Source: Notolepis coatsorum
Lineage: Eukaryota; Chordata; Actinopteri; Aulopiformes; Paralepididae
Assembly (NCBI GenBank): GCA_963971535.1
Contig: OZ020601.1
Span: 23,856,471 to 23,920,470 of the forward strand
Direction of reading: 5' to 3'
Length of the DNA stretch: 64,000 bases
Shown here piece after piece: positions 1 to 10,689 of the stretch (position 1 is the first letter of the stretch; each line of letters opens with the position of its first letter). The notes below the pieces were generated by a model. That model saw only the letters and a list, made by a program, of their open reading frames with translations. It ran no database searches and was not told the origin of the DNA. Position numbers and translations under genes: made by a program.

Positions 1-1081
1 GCCCGGTCCGGGGTGATGCCCGTTGACCTGTAGGCCCGGGATAGCCCTGTTGGGAACCGGAACGCGGGCTGCGGCGGTGCCGCAGGTGCGTTTCGGGGTT
101 TTTTCCTGAGGGGTTATAGGACCAACCATTACGTGGGGTAATGCCTGGGTGGTTGGTTCTCTGGTGTGTTGCTGCAGTGTCAACTCCCGGTTCTCCGGTT
201 GAGGGTGCCCCTGCACGTTCATGACGTCTGCCGATCGTATGGGCTTTTCTGTGGGCAGCTGTCAGGGGCCGTGTGGTCTACGGATCCCGCTTCTGACGTG
301 CTGTTGAAAGCTTGGTTATGCGACAACGCCAGCATACGCCCCTTCCTCCGGGGCGGCTGTTTCGGCTGTCCTTTCTGGCGCCTGCCTCGTCCGCAGTTTT
401 TTCCAGGCTTGGGTTGACGACCTGTTGCCTGGTCTTCCCCGGTGCACTGCCTGTTTCCGTTGGTTAACTCTTGTATGTTATGACCATGCTGTCTGCCTGT
501 TGCAGGGCTTGTGTTCCAGGCGGTGTGCTGTTGGGGGGGACAGGGCCTGCTCGGCTGAGGGGCCTTTGTCCAAATACGCTGGCGATGTGAGGGGCGGGGT
601 CACTAGGTGCCCCCCTGGTGGGGTCTTGATGCTGGCATCATGGACTTCTCCGGGCCCCCATTCCAGGGAGTCCAGTCCTTTTGGTGGGTCTGGGTCTTCC
701 TTCGCGCTCCGCTGCTACGGCCTTGCCACGGGGTTGGGTTTGCCCTTGACCCCGTGATTCTGGGGGCAGTAACGAGGTTGTTCCTCCGTTCGTTCCCGGG
801 TGGCATGCGGGTTGTGCGTGTGTGTAGTCGTGGGGTCAAGCCACGGTCTGCTCACCCTGTGCGTTAAGTTGCTTGAGTGCCTCTTCGCACGGTCGGGTCC
901 GTCGCCTTCCCGTGAAGCCTCTAATAGGGGGGATACCCTCCATTAGGGGGGGTCGGGGGGGCTCGGCCCTCCCTGTTCTGATGGTTTTGGGGGGCTGTCA
1001 GCGGGGTGTATTTGTCAGCCAGTGGCTCCGCTTGGCCTCCCTTGTGCAGTAGGTGATGCCAAGCTAAGCCACTAACGATAC

Positions 1082-1140
1082 AGAACGTTAGGTTATGACT
1101 ATAACCAAGTTCTGTTAGTTAGGGGCGATGCTTGGCATCA
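1082..1140 (+). repeat. Left arm of 59-bp perfect inverted repeat
   Basis: Exact reverse complement of 1323-1381 over all 59 bases. It contains AGGTTATGACTATAACC, itself a near palindrome. A direct repeat of about 21 bp (GTGCAGTAGGTGATGCCAAGC-type) begins at 1044 and again at 1314, just outside or overlapping the arms. Confidence 0.95.
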
Positions 1141-1322
1141 GACGGCCGCTGCAGCCCTTGACCTCACCTTGTGGTGAAAGCTTGGGAAGGAGGAGAGCAG
1201 GTGACCACACACCTGCTTATGAAGGTAAGCTGATGAGGGGTGTGGTCAGACTAATACTGGTATTAGAGGTACATTTGTGGTTTATTCAGTACGCGTGCAC
1301 GTACGCGAGATAGTGCAGTAGG

Positions 1323-1381
1323 TGATGCCAAGCATCGCCCCTAACTAACAGAACTTGGTTATAGTCATAACCTAACGTTCT
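1323..1381 (-). repeat. Right arm of 59-bp perfect inverted repeat
   Basis: Exact reverse complement of 1082-1140. The perfect identity of the arms suggests recent replication or ongoing gene conversion between them. Beyond 1381 the sequence changes abruptly to the hAT fragment. Confidence 0.95.
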
Positions 1382-1389
1382 ATGTTGTG

Positions 1390-1938
1390 AGCTGTGTTCT
1401 GGTCATGTGACACTACACATATTTAATTGAGACCCTTTATTATTTCAATTTAGCTGGAAATACATTGATACATCATTCAGTAACATTTTCAGAGCCTTAT
1501 AACAAAAACATTATTACGGTCACCATTGTGACCAGTGGGATTAATCAACAAATTGTATTCTTTATTTTTCTATTTTATTTTAACATTGCACATGTTAAAA
1601 GGGAGAGGGCAACGCCATTTCTTTTTACTCAAAATGTGAGTATTACCAAGTCAACTTGTGTTCTTAAAATAATGACAATAAACATAGTTTTATTAGGTTG
1701 AAATAATGTGGTTGTGTACTTATTTTTCTGTTAACTTATTATGGATTGAAAACTGAAAACTGTAATGCACAGTAACTGAACTCAATCTTTTTAAGTTCTG
1801 GTAACTTATTGTTTTTTTTTTTACAGTGTAGTCTTGCGATCAATCGAAACTTCTTTACACGTTATACCTCACATTCACCCATTCATTCACACATTATGGT
1901 GTTCTCCATTAGGCCTGTAGGTGGAGCTACGACACAGC

Positions 1939-2008
<70 letters not shown>

Positions 2009-2466
2009 AACTTTATTAACAGATTGCAGAATGGGTACAGTACACTACAGCTCAATACATACAATTGTTAAGGGGATGCAGACCAGAGAAAGACTTTCGT
2101 CTTGTTTAACGTACAGTACAGCACACGTACAGTACACACACCGATGGTGGAGGCAGCCCACGTGGCATTTTGGATGTGTCCAAAAATGAATGGGCAAATG
2201 TGAGTGAAATGGTCGCACTGTATGCAGCTGTTTGTCTGCATTGCATTCCCTCCCCCCCAACTCAGATTTAGGGTTGATACAACCATCATAATAATATTGT
2301 TAATAATAACAATAACAATAATGATGTAATAATGTAAAAATTATCATAAAAAATACCTGATTATGAGACAAAACATTTACGATGTATGGACTATTGTTGA
2401 TATGGCACACTAGTTACAACTATATTTCAAACTGGCACTTCATGTCAAAAAGGTTGCTGACCCCTG
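1390..2466 (-). mobile_element. Truncated hAT-type non-autonomous element
   Basis: Reverse-complement relative of the complete element at 59754-60785, matching through most of its length (for example the stretch around 1470-1545 against 60470-60550, and 2120-2460 against 59760-60080). Its outer end, reading GGTTGCTGACCCCTG, lies at 2452-2466 and corresponds to the CAGGGGTCAGCAACC terminus of the complete copy. The opposite end is missing where it abuts the DIRS-like arm. It is split by a LINE-tail insertion at about 1942-2113. No transposase is present. Confidence 0.75.
1941..2113 (-). mobile_element. LINE/SINE 3'-tail insertion with (CAAT)n tail
   Basis: On the minus strand this ends in AATAAAGTTTTC followed by (CAAT)n, which appears as TTGA repeats on the plus strand at about 1941-2006. 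The same tail family occurs at 9186-9534, 13884-14035 and 37106-37500, and seeds the tandem array at 19849-20852. Comparison with the uninterrupted sister at 60060-60100 shows that it interrupts the hAT fragment. The parent autonomous element is not identified. Confidence 0.7.
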
Positions 2467-3255
2467 TGTTAGAGGAAGGAGATGAGGTTAGAGGAAAGAG
2501 AGGAGGTGTTAGAGGAGTGAGAGGAGGTGTTAGAGAAAGGAGAGGAGGTGTTAGAGAAAGGAGAGGAGGTGTGAGGAAGGAGAGGAGGTGTTAGAGGAAG
2601 GAGATGAGGTGTTAGAGGAAGGAGAGGAGGTGTGAGGAAGGAGAGGCGGGGTTAGAGGAAGGAGAGGAGGTGTTAGAGGAAGGAGATGAGGTTAGAGGAA
2701 GGAGAGGAGGTGTTAGAGGAAGGAGAGGAGGTGTGAGGAAGGAGAGGAGGTGTTAGAGGAAGGAGAGGAGGTGTTAGAGGAAGGAGAGGAGGTGAGAGGA
2801 AGGAGAGAGGGGTAGAGAAAGGAGAGGAGGTGTGAGGAAGGAGAGGAGGGGTTAGAGGAGTGAGAGGAGGTGTTAGAGAAAGGAGAGGAGGTGTTAGAGG
2901 AAGGAGAGGAGGTGTTAGAGCAGTGAGATGAGGTGTTCGAGGAAGGAGATGAGGTGTTAGAGGAAGGAGAGGAGGTGTTAGAGGAAGGAGAGGAGGTGTT
3001 AGAGGAGTGAGAGGAGGTGTTAGAGGAAGGAGAGGAGGTGTTAAAGGAGTGAGAGGAGGTGTTAGAGGAGTGAGAGGAGGTGTTAGAGGAAGGAGGAGAG
3101 GTGTGATGAAGGAGAGGAGGTGTTAGAGGAAGGAGAGGGGGTGTTAGAGGAAGGAGAGGAGGTGTTAGAGGAAGCAGGAGAGGTGTTAGAGGAAGGAGAG
3201 GAGGTGTTAGAGGAAGGAGAGGAGGTGTGAGGAATGAGAGGAGGTGTTAGAAGGA
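2467..3255. repeat. Purine-rich minisatellite, GTTAGAGGAAGGAGAGGAGGT units
   Basis: About 0.8 kb of degenerate tandem units of roughly 13 to 21 bp, almost entirely purine on the plus strand. Such homopurine tracts can form triplex structures. It starts directly at the hAT terminus. Short open frames within it are repeat artefacts. Confidence 0.9.
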
Positions 3256-3399
3256 AGGGCAGGTGTGTGAGTAGAGGAGATGGTAATCAATGGAGGAACG
3301 TATGGCATGTTGACAGACTGTGAGAAGATTGTAATTATCCAGACACAGCTGACTACCAGACGTTGATCTCTATCTCACTCCTCTGTCTGTCCTATAGCT

Positions 3400-3596
<197 letters not shown>

Positions 3597-3637
3597 CACA
3601 AATACGTGCTGACACAAACAGACACATACTGTACGCA

Positions 3638-3763
3638 GTGACACACACACACACATACACATTCACATACACATTCACATACACATACACATTCACATAC
3701 ACATACACATACATATACACATACTGTACACTACACATACACATACACATACACATACTTCAA
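3638..3763. repeat. Cryptic ACATAC/ACATTC repeat
   Basis: Degenerate six-base units of the ACATAC and ACATTC type following the AC tract. From 3764 to 4082 I see no recognisable feature. Confidence 0.85.
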
Positions 3764-4082
3764 TCATACATGCAGACAGCAAGACTGTGTGTGAGCGTTA
3801 TTTCTCTTTTACAACCATTATGTTTCGGGGTCCAAACGTCCCTGCAAGAGTAGAGAACTCGGAGAGGAAGAAACCACAATACAGACCCAGACCACACACA
3901 ACATCCTGTACCACCCACATGCAAGCCCAGCATTTATCCATCCTAAACACACAGCACTCCTCAAGCCAACCTGGACATTATGCAGCAGCAATATATGCAG
4001 TGACCCTTAGGCACCGAAATGACTTCACATAGTCTGCAGAGAGCTGTCTGGAGAGAAGCAACGTTCCGCATCTGTTTTCAAT

Positions 4083-5407
4083 ACAGCCAGGACACAGAGG
4101 GTCAGAGATGCAGCCAGGACACAGAGGGTCAGAGATGCAGCCAGGACACAGAGGGTCAGAGATACAGCCAGGACACAGAGGGTCAGAGATACAGCCAGGA
4201 CACAGAGGGCCAGAGATACAGCCAGGACACAGAGGGTCAGAGATACAGCCAGGACACAGAGGGTCAGAGATACAGCCAGGACACAGAGGGTCAGAGATAC
4301 AGCCAGGACACAGAGGGTCAGAGATACAGCCAGGACACAGAGGGTCAGAGATACAGCCAGGACACAGAGGGTCAGAGATACAGCCAGGACACAGAGGGTC
4401 GGAGATACAGCCAGGACACAGAGGGTCAGAGATACAGCCAGGACACAGAGGGTCGGAGATACAGCCAGGACACAGAGGGTCAGAGATACAGCCAGGACAC
4501 AGAGGGTCAGAGATACAGCCAGGACACAGAGGGTCAGAGATACAGCCAGGACACAGAGGGTCAGAGATACAGCCAGGACACAGAGGATCAGAGATACAGC
4601 CAGGGCACAGAGGGTCAGAGATACAGCCAGGACACAGAGGGTCAGAGATACAGCCAGGACACAGAGGATCGGAGATACAGCCAGGACACAGAGGATCAGA
4701 GATACAGCCAGGACACAGAGGATCAGAGATACAGCCAGGACACAGAGGGTCAGAGATACAGCCAGGACACAGAGGATCGGAGATACAGCCAGGACACAGA
4801 GGATCAGAGATACAGCCAGGACACAGAGGGTCAGAGATACAGCCAGGACACAGAGGATCGGAGATACAGCCAGGACACAGAGGATCAGAGATACAGCCAG
4901 GACACAGAGGGTCGGAGATACAGCCAGGACACAGAGGGTCAGAGATACAGCCAGGACACAGAGGATCGGAGATACAGCCAGGACACAGAGGGTCAGAGAT
5001 ACAGCCAGGACACAGAGGATCGGAGATACAGCCAGGACACAGAGGGTCAGAGATACAGCCAGGACACAGAGGGTCAGAGATACAGCCAGGACACAGAGGG
5101 TCAGAGATACAGCCAGGGCACAGAGGGTCAGAGATACAGCCAGGACACAGAGGGTCAGAGATACAGCCAGGACACAGAGGATCAGAGATACAGCCAGGAC
5201 ACAGAGGGTCGGAGATACAGCCAGGACACAGAGGGTCAGAGATGCAGCCAGGACACAGAGGGTCAGAGATACAGCCAGGACACAGAGGGCCAGAGATACA
5301 GCCAGGACACAGAGGGTCAGAGATACAGCCAGGGCACAGAGGGTCAGAGATACAGCCAGGGCACAGAGGGTCAGAGATACAGCCAGGGCACAGAGGGTCA
5401 GAGATAC
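4083..5407. repeat. 27-bp minisatellite, about 49 copies, open in several frames
   Basis: Unit of 27 bp (ACAGCCAGGACACAGAGGGT plus 7 bases), present about 49 times with few substitutions, mainly GGT/GAT, CAG/CGG and GAC/GGC changes. Because 27 is a multiple of three and the unit has no stop in at least two frames, it gives artefactual open frames of over 450 codons with nonapeptide repeats such as SQDTEGQRY. There is no start context, splice signal or non-repetitive domain to support a gene. Confidence 0.95.
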
Positions 5408-5452
5408 AAAGGCCTCATCGTGACATTAAAGGTTCTGTTCTGATTTCTGGAC

Positions 5453-5865
5453 CCAGTCCTATTTCTCACTTAACCCTAGTCCTATTTCTCACTTAACCCT
5501 AGTCTTATTTCTCACTTAACCCTAGTCCTATTTCTCACTTAACCCTAGTCTTATTTCTCACTTAACCCTAGTCTTATTTCTCACTTAACCCTAGTCTTAT
5601 TTCTCACTTAACCCTAGTCCTATTTCTCACTTAACCCTAGTCTTATTTCTCACTTAACCCTAGTCCTATTTCTCACTTAACCCTAGTCCTATTTCTCACT
5701 TAACCCTAGTCCTATTTCTCACTTAACCCTAGTCCTATTTCTCACTTAACCCTAGTCCTATTTCTCACTTAACCCTAGTCCTATTTCTCACTTAACCCAG
5801 TCTTATTTCTCACTTAACCCTAGTCCTATTTCTCACTTAACCCTAGTCCTATTTCTCACTTAACC
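5453..5865. repeat. 23-bp minisatellite containing TTAACCCTAG
   Basis: About 18 copies of a 23-bp unit, TCCTATTTCTCACTTAACCC plus TAG, with C/T variation at one position. It includes a TTAACCCTAG core that resembles, but is not, the vertebrate telomere hexamer. The C-to-T variant alternates between units, suggesting homogenisation by unequal exchange. Confidence 0.95.
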
Positions 5866-5884
5866 AATAACACTGTTGATGTCG

Positions 5885-6495
5885 ATGACGGTTGAATGTT
5901 GATGTCTGACATCTGGATCAGCCAGATGTGCTGGCTCATAGGTCTGAAAGGTCAATATATACTATACTATTCTATTCTATTCTATTCTATTCTATTCTAT
6001 TCTATTCTATTCTATTCTATCTTGATCAGACAGTAGATTTGATACATCAGTCTATTCTATTCTATTCTATTCTATTCTATTCTATTCTATTCTATTCTAT
6101 TCTATTCTATTCTATTCTATCTGGCCCAGACAGTGGATTTGAAAGGTCACTCAGTATATTCAATTATACACAATGTTGTTCCAAAGAGGCATTGTGATTG
6201 GACCAGACATTGTGATTGGACCAGACATTCCACAAGTGTTTATAATGGCTCATAATTGCCTGACAACCAGAGTGGTATTTAAGCTAATTCACAACACTTG
6301 CACTTGCTAGCTACACATACAGTACCCTGGTGCTACGGGGAAACAAACAACGTTACCGGCAGCGGACAACATGTGGATCTGCGTGTGGATTTTGACATAT
6401 TTATTCCTGATATGACAATGAAGGATGGATACATCTAAGAGAGGAGGATGTGCTAAAGGCAGAGGATGACTGGACACGCAATGGTGTCTGTCTTG
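5885..6495. repeat. (TTCTA)n-associated dispersed repeat, copy 1
   Basis: Contains two (TTCTA)n tracts (about 5965-6020 and 6051-6120) separated by a module reading GATCAGACAGTAG..., followed by about 330 bp that closely match 29185-29440 (around the phrase GGCATTGTGATTGGACCAGA, duplicated here). The matching copy lies outside the 13-kb hAT at 15804-29059, so this is a dispersed family or a local duplication. Confidence 0.85.
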
Positions 6496-6599
6496 GAGTC
6501 GGATCGAGATTCAAGATTCAAGATTCAATACACGAGAACTGGTCCAGGACCAGTTTAATCTAGAATTGCTCATCTTACACACTTGTGTGGGTGGATAAC

Positions 6600-6880
6600 T
6601 AATTGAAATTGAAACACATTCACACACCGACGGCAGAGGCAACCATGCAAGGTGCCGCCCTGCTCATTGGGTCATGTGTCTTGCTCAAGGACACTTCGAC
6701 GCGCTGACGGGAAAAACTGAACCAGGAACCTTCCGATTACCAGACAATTCCATGTTTCCCTGTGGTTCTATGTTTCTCTGTTTCTTTGTTTTTTTGCCTA
6801 TTGTCAGCGACTTTGGGTCCTTGAAAAGCGCTATACAAAATAAATGAATTATTATTAATTATTATTATTAATACCTCGGA
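6600..6880 (+). mobile_element. LINE 3' UTR fragment
   Basis: Sequence around 6610-6710 matches a common fish LINE-derived stretch (CACATTCACACACCGACGGC...), and 6800-6880 ends with GACTTTGGGTCCTTGAAAAG then an AT-rich (ATT)n-like tail. The end resembles that of the LINE at 51500-52930. It is 5'-truncated with no coding sequence. Confidence 0.6.
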
Positions 6881-8677
6881 ACGGAACTGGCTGGCTCTTG
6901 AACGGATCATACACAACATATTTTTCACATTCATACACCATTTTAAACAAGCAATATGTTTGTAATTTAGGTTTGTGACAGATTTCCTTGACACATTTCA
7001 TTGTATACTTCATCATGGCAAGGTCCCTGAACCTCCCCACATCCACCGTCTGTCTGTGGATGTGTTCCGTATGCATTCCATTCCTTAAGTTCACCACATT
7101 TGTCCTCCAGCTGACCTCACACGGTTCCCACCCCATACCACCATTGATAGAAGTTATTGGAGCATATTTGTGGACTCCTAGAAAGCATCTAATTGCCCTT
7201 AGGAACACTTAGACTTGTATGGAGATGTATAAAGACCCACACCCCAGAAGAGTAGCCTAGAACAAGACAAACACAAGATTGGTTTAACCTTCTAAGCCCT
7301 ATTTTCTGAAAATTCGCCTAAAAATACATACCTAAGTAATTGGATGATTGCTCCACTTCTACAAGTCAATTTGCATGTCCTTGGTATCTAGGATCTATGG
7401 ATCTAGATACGCGGATCATCTATGGATCTCAGGGAATGTAATCACAGTGTCAGAAATACTGTCTGTTACTAGGCTTGAGTCAATTGTAATGAACCAAAGG
7501 AGAATATAATGAATTTTTTCATCTTTGACGGTGAATAACACCATGCTAAAATTGATCAGACTTGAAAAATTCTGAATGAGCCACTGCTCATTCAGCACCT
7601 TCTTGAGATCACGTGTACAAAAACTCAAAGATAAAGGGCAGATGATTTACAGGAGGTTTTGTAGATACAGTACTGAATTCTGCCATCTGGACACATGCAA
7701 TTTGAAATATGATTATAGAATATAGAATATCAGGCCTATAAATGACCTTATTATGGCCAAGTCACACTTCTATGGATCGGGTCAAATCTCCCCTTTCCAA
7801 TGGCAGAGTTCAATCTGGATTTAGTACCACCAGGTGCCCCTGACAGGGCAGAAAAAACCGTGAATGAAATCTACTGTAACTACAGTTACTTTTTTATAAT
7901 GTAAATTGCTCTGCCATTTTTCATCAGATTGCAAAGTTTTTTGCTAGACGTTCACAGAAAGGTGAACTATAGGAGGAGAAACTAACTGCGTTCTATTTTA
8001 TGGCAATAACATTCAGGTTTGTTCCACCCATGAGATATGATCACGAAAAATAACGAAAAAGGAAAAAGCTTCACCTAGAAGTCAGATGATTGACAGGGGC
8101 TGGCGTGAGCTGGGAAGTGTAGTTTCTTTTGAAATTCTAAAGCCCATCGAAAGCCCTGGGTTTCTTCTCTCAAAAGACTACAATCAAGTTAGGTTGCGCC
8201 AAGTCCCCGCTCAATATGCGCCTTTTTATGACTCGATGCGCTGAGATTTCTATAAACTCATATTTCACTAATAACACTTAAAATCATTGGTAAACAAACG
8301 TAGTGCTGAAAATATACACTTTGACTGCTGTTTTGACACGGTTAGGGTCTTTACTCTTGGCCACATTTGAAAAAGAAACGCAACATTAATTAATACGTTC
8401 TGTATTGATGGATTTATGGCGTGATATCAATCTCGTACCGGTACCGGATTGCTCAGGCTTAACTGGGTATATAGCCAATGTTTCTCAGTATTTTGGTTTA
8501 CCCTATAATACCTCCCAGAGCTCTACTTGCAAACACTGATGTACCATAGAAAACATATATGTGTTCATCAAGGAACAGGTATTTAATTTATACATAATTT
8601 GTAAACTCGTGTTTTTTACTGTACTTCTTTTCTTTCTGGCTTTCTGAACTCCATAACCTCTAATTGATAGAAAGATG
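6881..8677. other. No recognisable gene or element
   Basis: AT-rich sequence with only short open frames on either strand. Stretches such as 7290-8450 could belong to a decayed DNA transposon, but I find no terminal repeats or target duplication by eye. Confidence 0.5.
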
Positions 8678-9136
8678 GCGTCTCTTACACCATTCATCAG
8701 AACATCGTCTCTTACACAATTCATCAGAACATCGTCTCTTACACCATTCATCAGAACATCGTCTCTTACACCATTCATCAGCACATCGTCTCTTACACCA
8801 TTCATCAGAACATCGTCTCTCACACCATTCATCAGCACATCGTCTCTTACACCATTCATCAGCACATCGTCTCTTACACCATTCATCAGAACATCGTCTC
8901 TCACACCATTCATCAGAACATCGTCTCTCACACCATTCATCAGCACATCGTCTCTCACACCATTCATCAGCACATCGTCTCTCACACCATTCATCAGCAC
9001 ATCGTCTCTTACACCATTCATCAGCACATCGTCTCTTACACCATTCATCAGAACATCGTCTCTTACACCATTCATCAGAACATCGTCTCTCACACCATTC
9101 ATCAGAACATTGTCTCTTACACCATTCATCAGCACA
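8678..9136. repeat. Second 27-bp minisatellite, exactly 17 copies
   Basis: 459 bp equals 17 units of 27 bp (CGTCTCTTACACCATTCATC plus 7 bases), with two-state variation at TT/TC and AGAAC/AGCAC. It is unrelated in sequence to the 27-bp array at 4083. As before, the period being a multiple of three leaves frames open on both strands (nonapeptide MNGVRDDVL on the minus strand), which I regard as artefacts. Confidence 0.95.
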
Positions 9137-9185
9137 TGTTAACATTGTCTGTAGGTCTTTTTCATTTGCCATCAACATTACAGTA

Positions 9186-9534
9186 TATCATCTGCATAGA
9201 GCACCCACCCCACCTCCTCCAATGTACAGTTTCTTCGTCAAATGTATATACTCTCTTTTTTAGACTCTTTTTGTATCACAAACAGTACTGTATTTGTAAA
9301 TCTGGTATGTCATAAATATATAGATGTAACCGTACTGTCTATCTGTATGTCATGTATGTGTATGTATATGTTATGATGAATTGAAAATGGGGGACCCTGA
9401 TGTAAACAAGACAAAAGTCTTTCTCTGGTCTGCATCCCCTTAACAATTGTCTGTATTGAGCTGTACTGTATTGTACCCATTCTGCAATCTGTTAATAAAA
9501 TGTTCAATCAATCAATCAAGCAGAGTACTCAGCT
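9186..9534 (+). mobile_element. LINE/SINE tail element, plus strand, (CAAT)n 3' end
   Basis: Longest plus-oriented copy of the tail family. It runs through the conserved core GGGGGACCCTGATGTAAACA and ends with AATAAAATGTTC then CAATCAATCAATC. The part at about 9310-9460 is the source sequence of the 158-bp tandem unit at 19849. No protein is encoded. Confidence 0.75.
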
Positions 9535-9834
9535 TTACTTCTCTGCATATTACCCACTCCCATTTCCTTGCCAGATCATTAATAAAGGTAGCAAATGGGG
9601 TTAGGGATAGCGCATTGTCTTGTTTCACCCCTGAGGGTGTAGGAAACCACTCATTATTATATTAATTTAGCTTACCACAGGTGCCTTATAGCTGGACTGT
9701 ATGGCATGGTACGATTTGCTCCTTCAAATCTCCTGTTTGAAGGAGCTTAAATGCAAGGAGGTCTCTATTAATAAAATCAAACACCTCTTGGAAATGAATA
9801 AAACGGGCAAACGTTTCCTGCTTTCCTCTTTTGA
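9535..9834. other. No recognisable feature
   Basis: Short unique-looking stretch between a LINE tail and an L2 fragment. Nothing supportable is visible. Confidence 0.4.
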
Positions 9835-10215
9835 GGTGGTTGGTCATCATCCAGGTGGAAATGACAGGCAGGCCAATATCTGTTCAGAGACTTGGGTATC
9901 TGAGGGAGGGAAGGAGAAGAATAGTTGAGTGTCATCGGCATAGCAGTGACATGACAAGGCATGAGACGTGATAATGTTACCCAGAGGTTTGGTGTAGAGA
10001 GAGAAGAGGAGGTGTCCAAGGACTGAGCGCTGGGGGATATCTGTCTGTAGGGGGCGGGGGGCCGACACCTCTCCATGATACTTGGTAGGAGCAAGTCCAG
10101 CTGGCATGTAGTGGGATGGTTCGACCATGGTCACCAGTGTCAACGCTTCAGCGTCTGTAATGGGAGACAAAGATGACAGAGTGAAAGATGAGGCTCTTGT
10201 TCAGCACTGAGTCGG
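9835..10215 (-). pseudogene. L2-type LINE reverse transcriptase fragment
   Basis: Minus-strand translation contains RSVLGHLLFSLYTKPLGNII and then YADDTQLFFSFPPSD, the finger and catalytic motifs of the same L2 family as at 40822-45602. Relative to those copies it lacks the segment between the SHYMPAGLAP region and the PLQTDIPQRS region, so it carries a large internal deletion and is 5' and 3' truncated. Not functional. Confidence 0.85.
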
Positions 10216-10384
10216 GGTTGGGAGCAGCAGATGTCCCGTGGGGCTACGAAAACCATTTTGCTAATCTTCTAATCTTAGATTGTCTTCCAAGAATGCCATT
10301 ACTTTACTGTGCTAAGTAAACAAATGCCTCTGTAGTTTAATGGCACCCGTATATCATCCGTTGTAGACATTGGGATGGTAATTG

Positions 10385-10467
10385 AGTTTGACATCCCTGT
10401 TCTATTCTATTTGGATCAACCAGATGATTGATCCAACATGTCAACTCAAATGTGCTGGCTCAAACAG
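10385..10467. repeat. (TTCTA)-family repeat, copy 2, first part
   Basis: Reads TTCTATTCTATTTGGATCAA... up to CAAACAGTA. Joined to 15755-15803 and then 29060 onward, it restores the repeat's consensus order (GGCTCAGACAGTA then GGTCTGAAAGG). The three pieces are therefore one locus split by two insertions. Confidence 0.8.
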
Positions 10468-10689
10468 TAAGGGGCGAATTCACAAAGAATTGATCGCGTG
10501 GTATCTGCTCCGTCTTTGCGAGCCATTCACTATTGCGATATTGTGCGGATGAGATACTAATGCAAATGTAGACACCTGAATATGTCTAACAATAATTCAA
10601 TGTGTCTAACTCTAATTCCTTGTACTCTACTGTGTTCATGATAACGTTGTGTAACTCGCTGACCCGTCTTGATTCTCCATATCCTAATA

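Larger units (their letters stand above)
1..1381 (+). mobile_element. DIRS-like retroelement, 3' part (window-truncated)
   Basis: GC-rich sequence that is homologous, in reverse complement, to 39434-40720: both carry the segment around 570-880 (a stretch reading like YAGDV in one frame) and the purine/pyrimidine-rich G tract near 940-1000. The body is followed by two 59-bp arms in inverted orientation (1082-1140 and 1323-1381) around a 182-bp spacer. The second copy has the same order: body, arm, about 190-bp spacer, inverted arm. This order recalls the terminal and internal complementary regions of DIRS elements, whose tyrosine recombinase I cannot see here. No convincing protein is visible in the 1-1000 body. 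The DIRS assignment is inference; the paired architecture is seen directly. Confidence 0.5.

Noticed and set aside
4019-5496. Two overlapping frames of over 450 codons with SQDTEGQRY or IQPGHRGSE repeats
   Set aside because: Whole length is a 27-bp DNA repeat with two open frames at once; no domain, no splice or start context.
5453-5865. Interstitial telomere array
   Set aside because: The unit is 23 bp and lacks consecutive TTAGGG/CCCTAA hexamers.
8678-9136. CRISPR array
   Set aside because: Repeats are contiguous with no unique spacers, and the sequence is a vertebrate repeat region.
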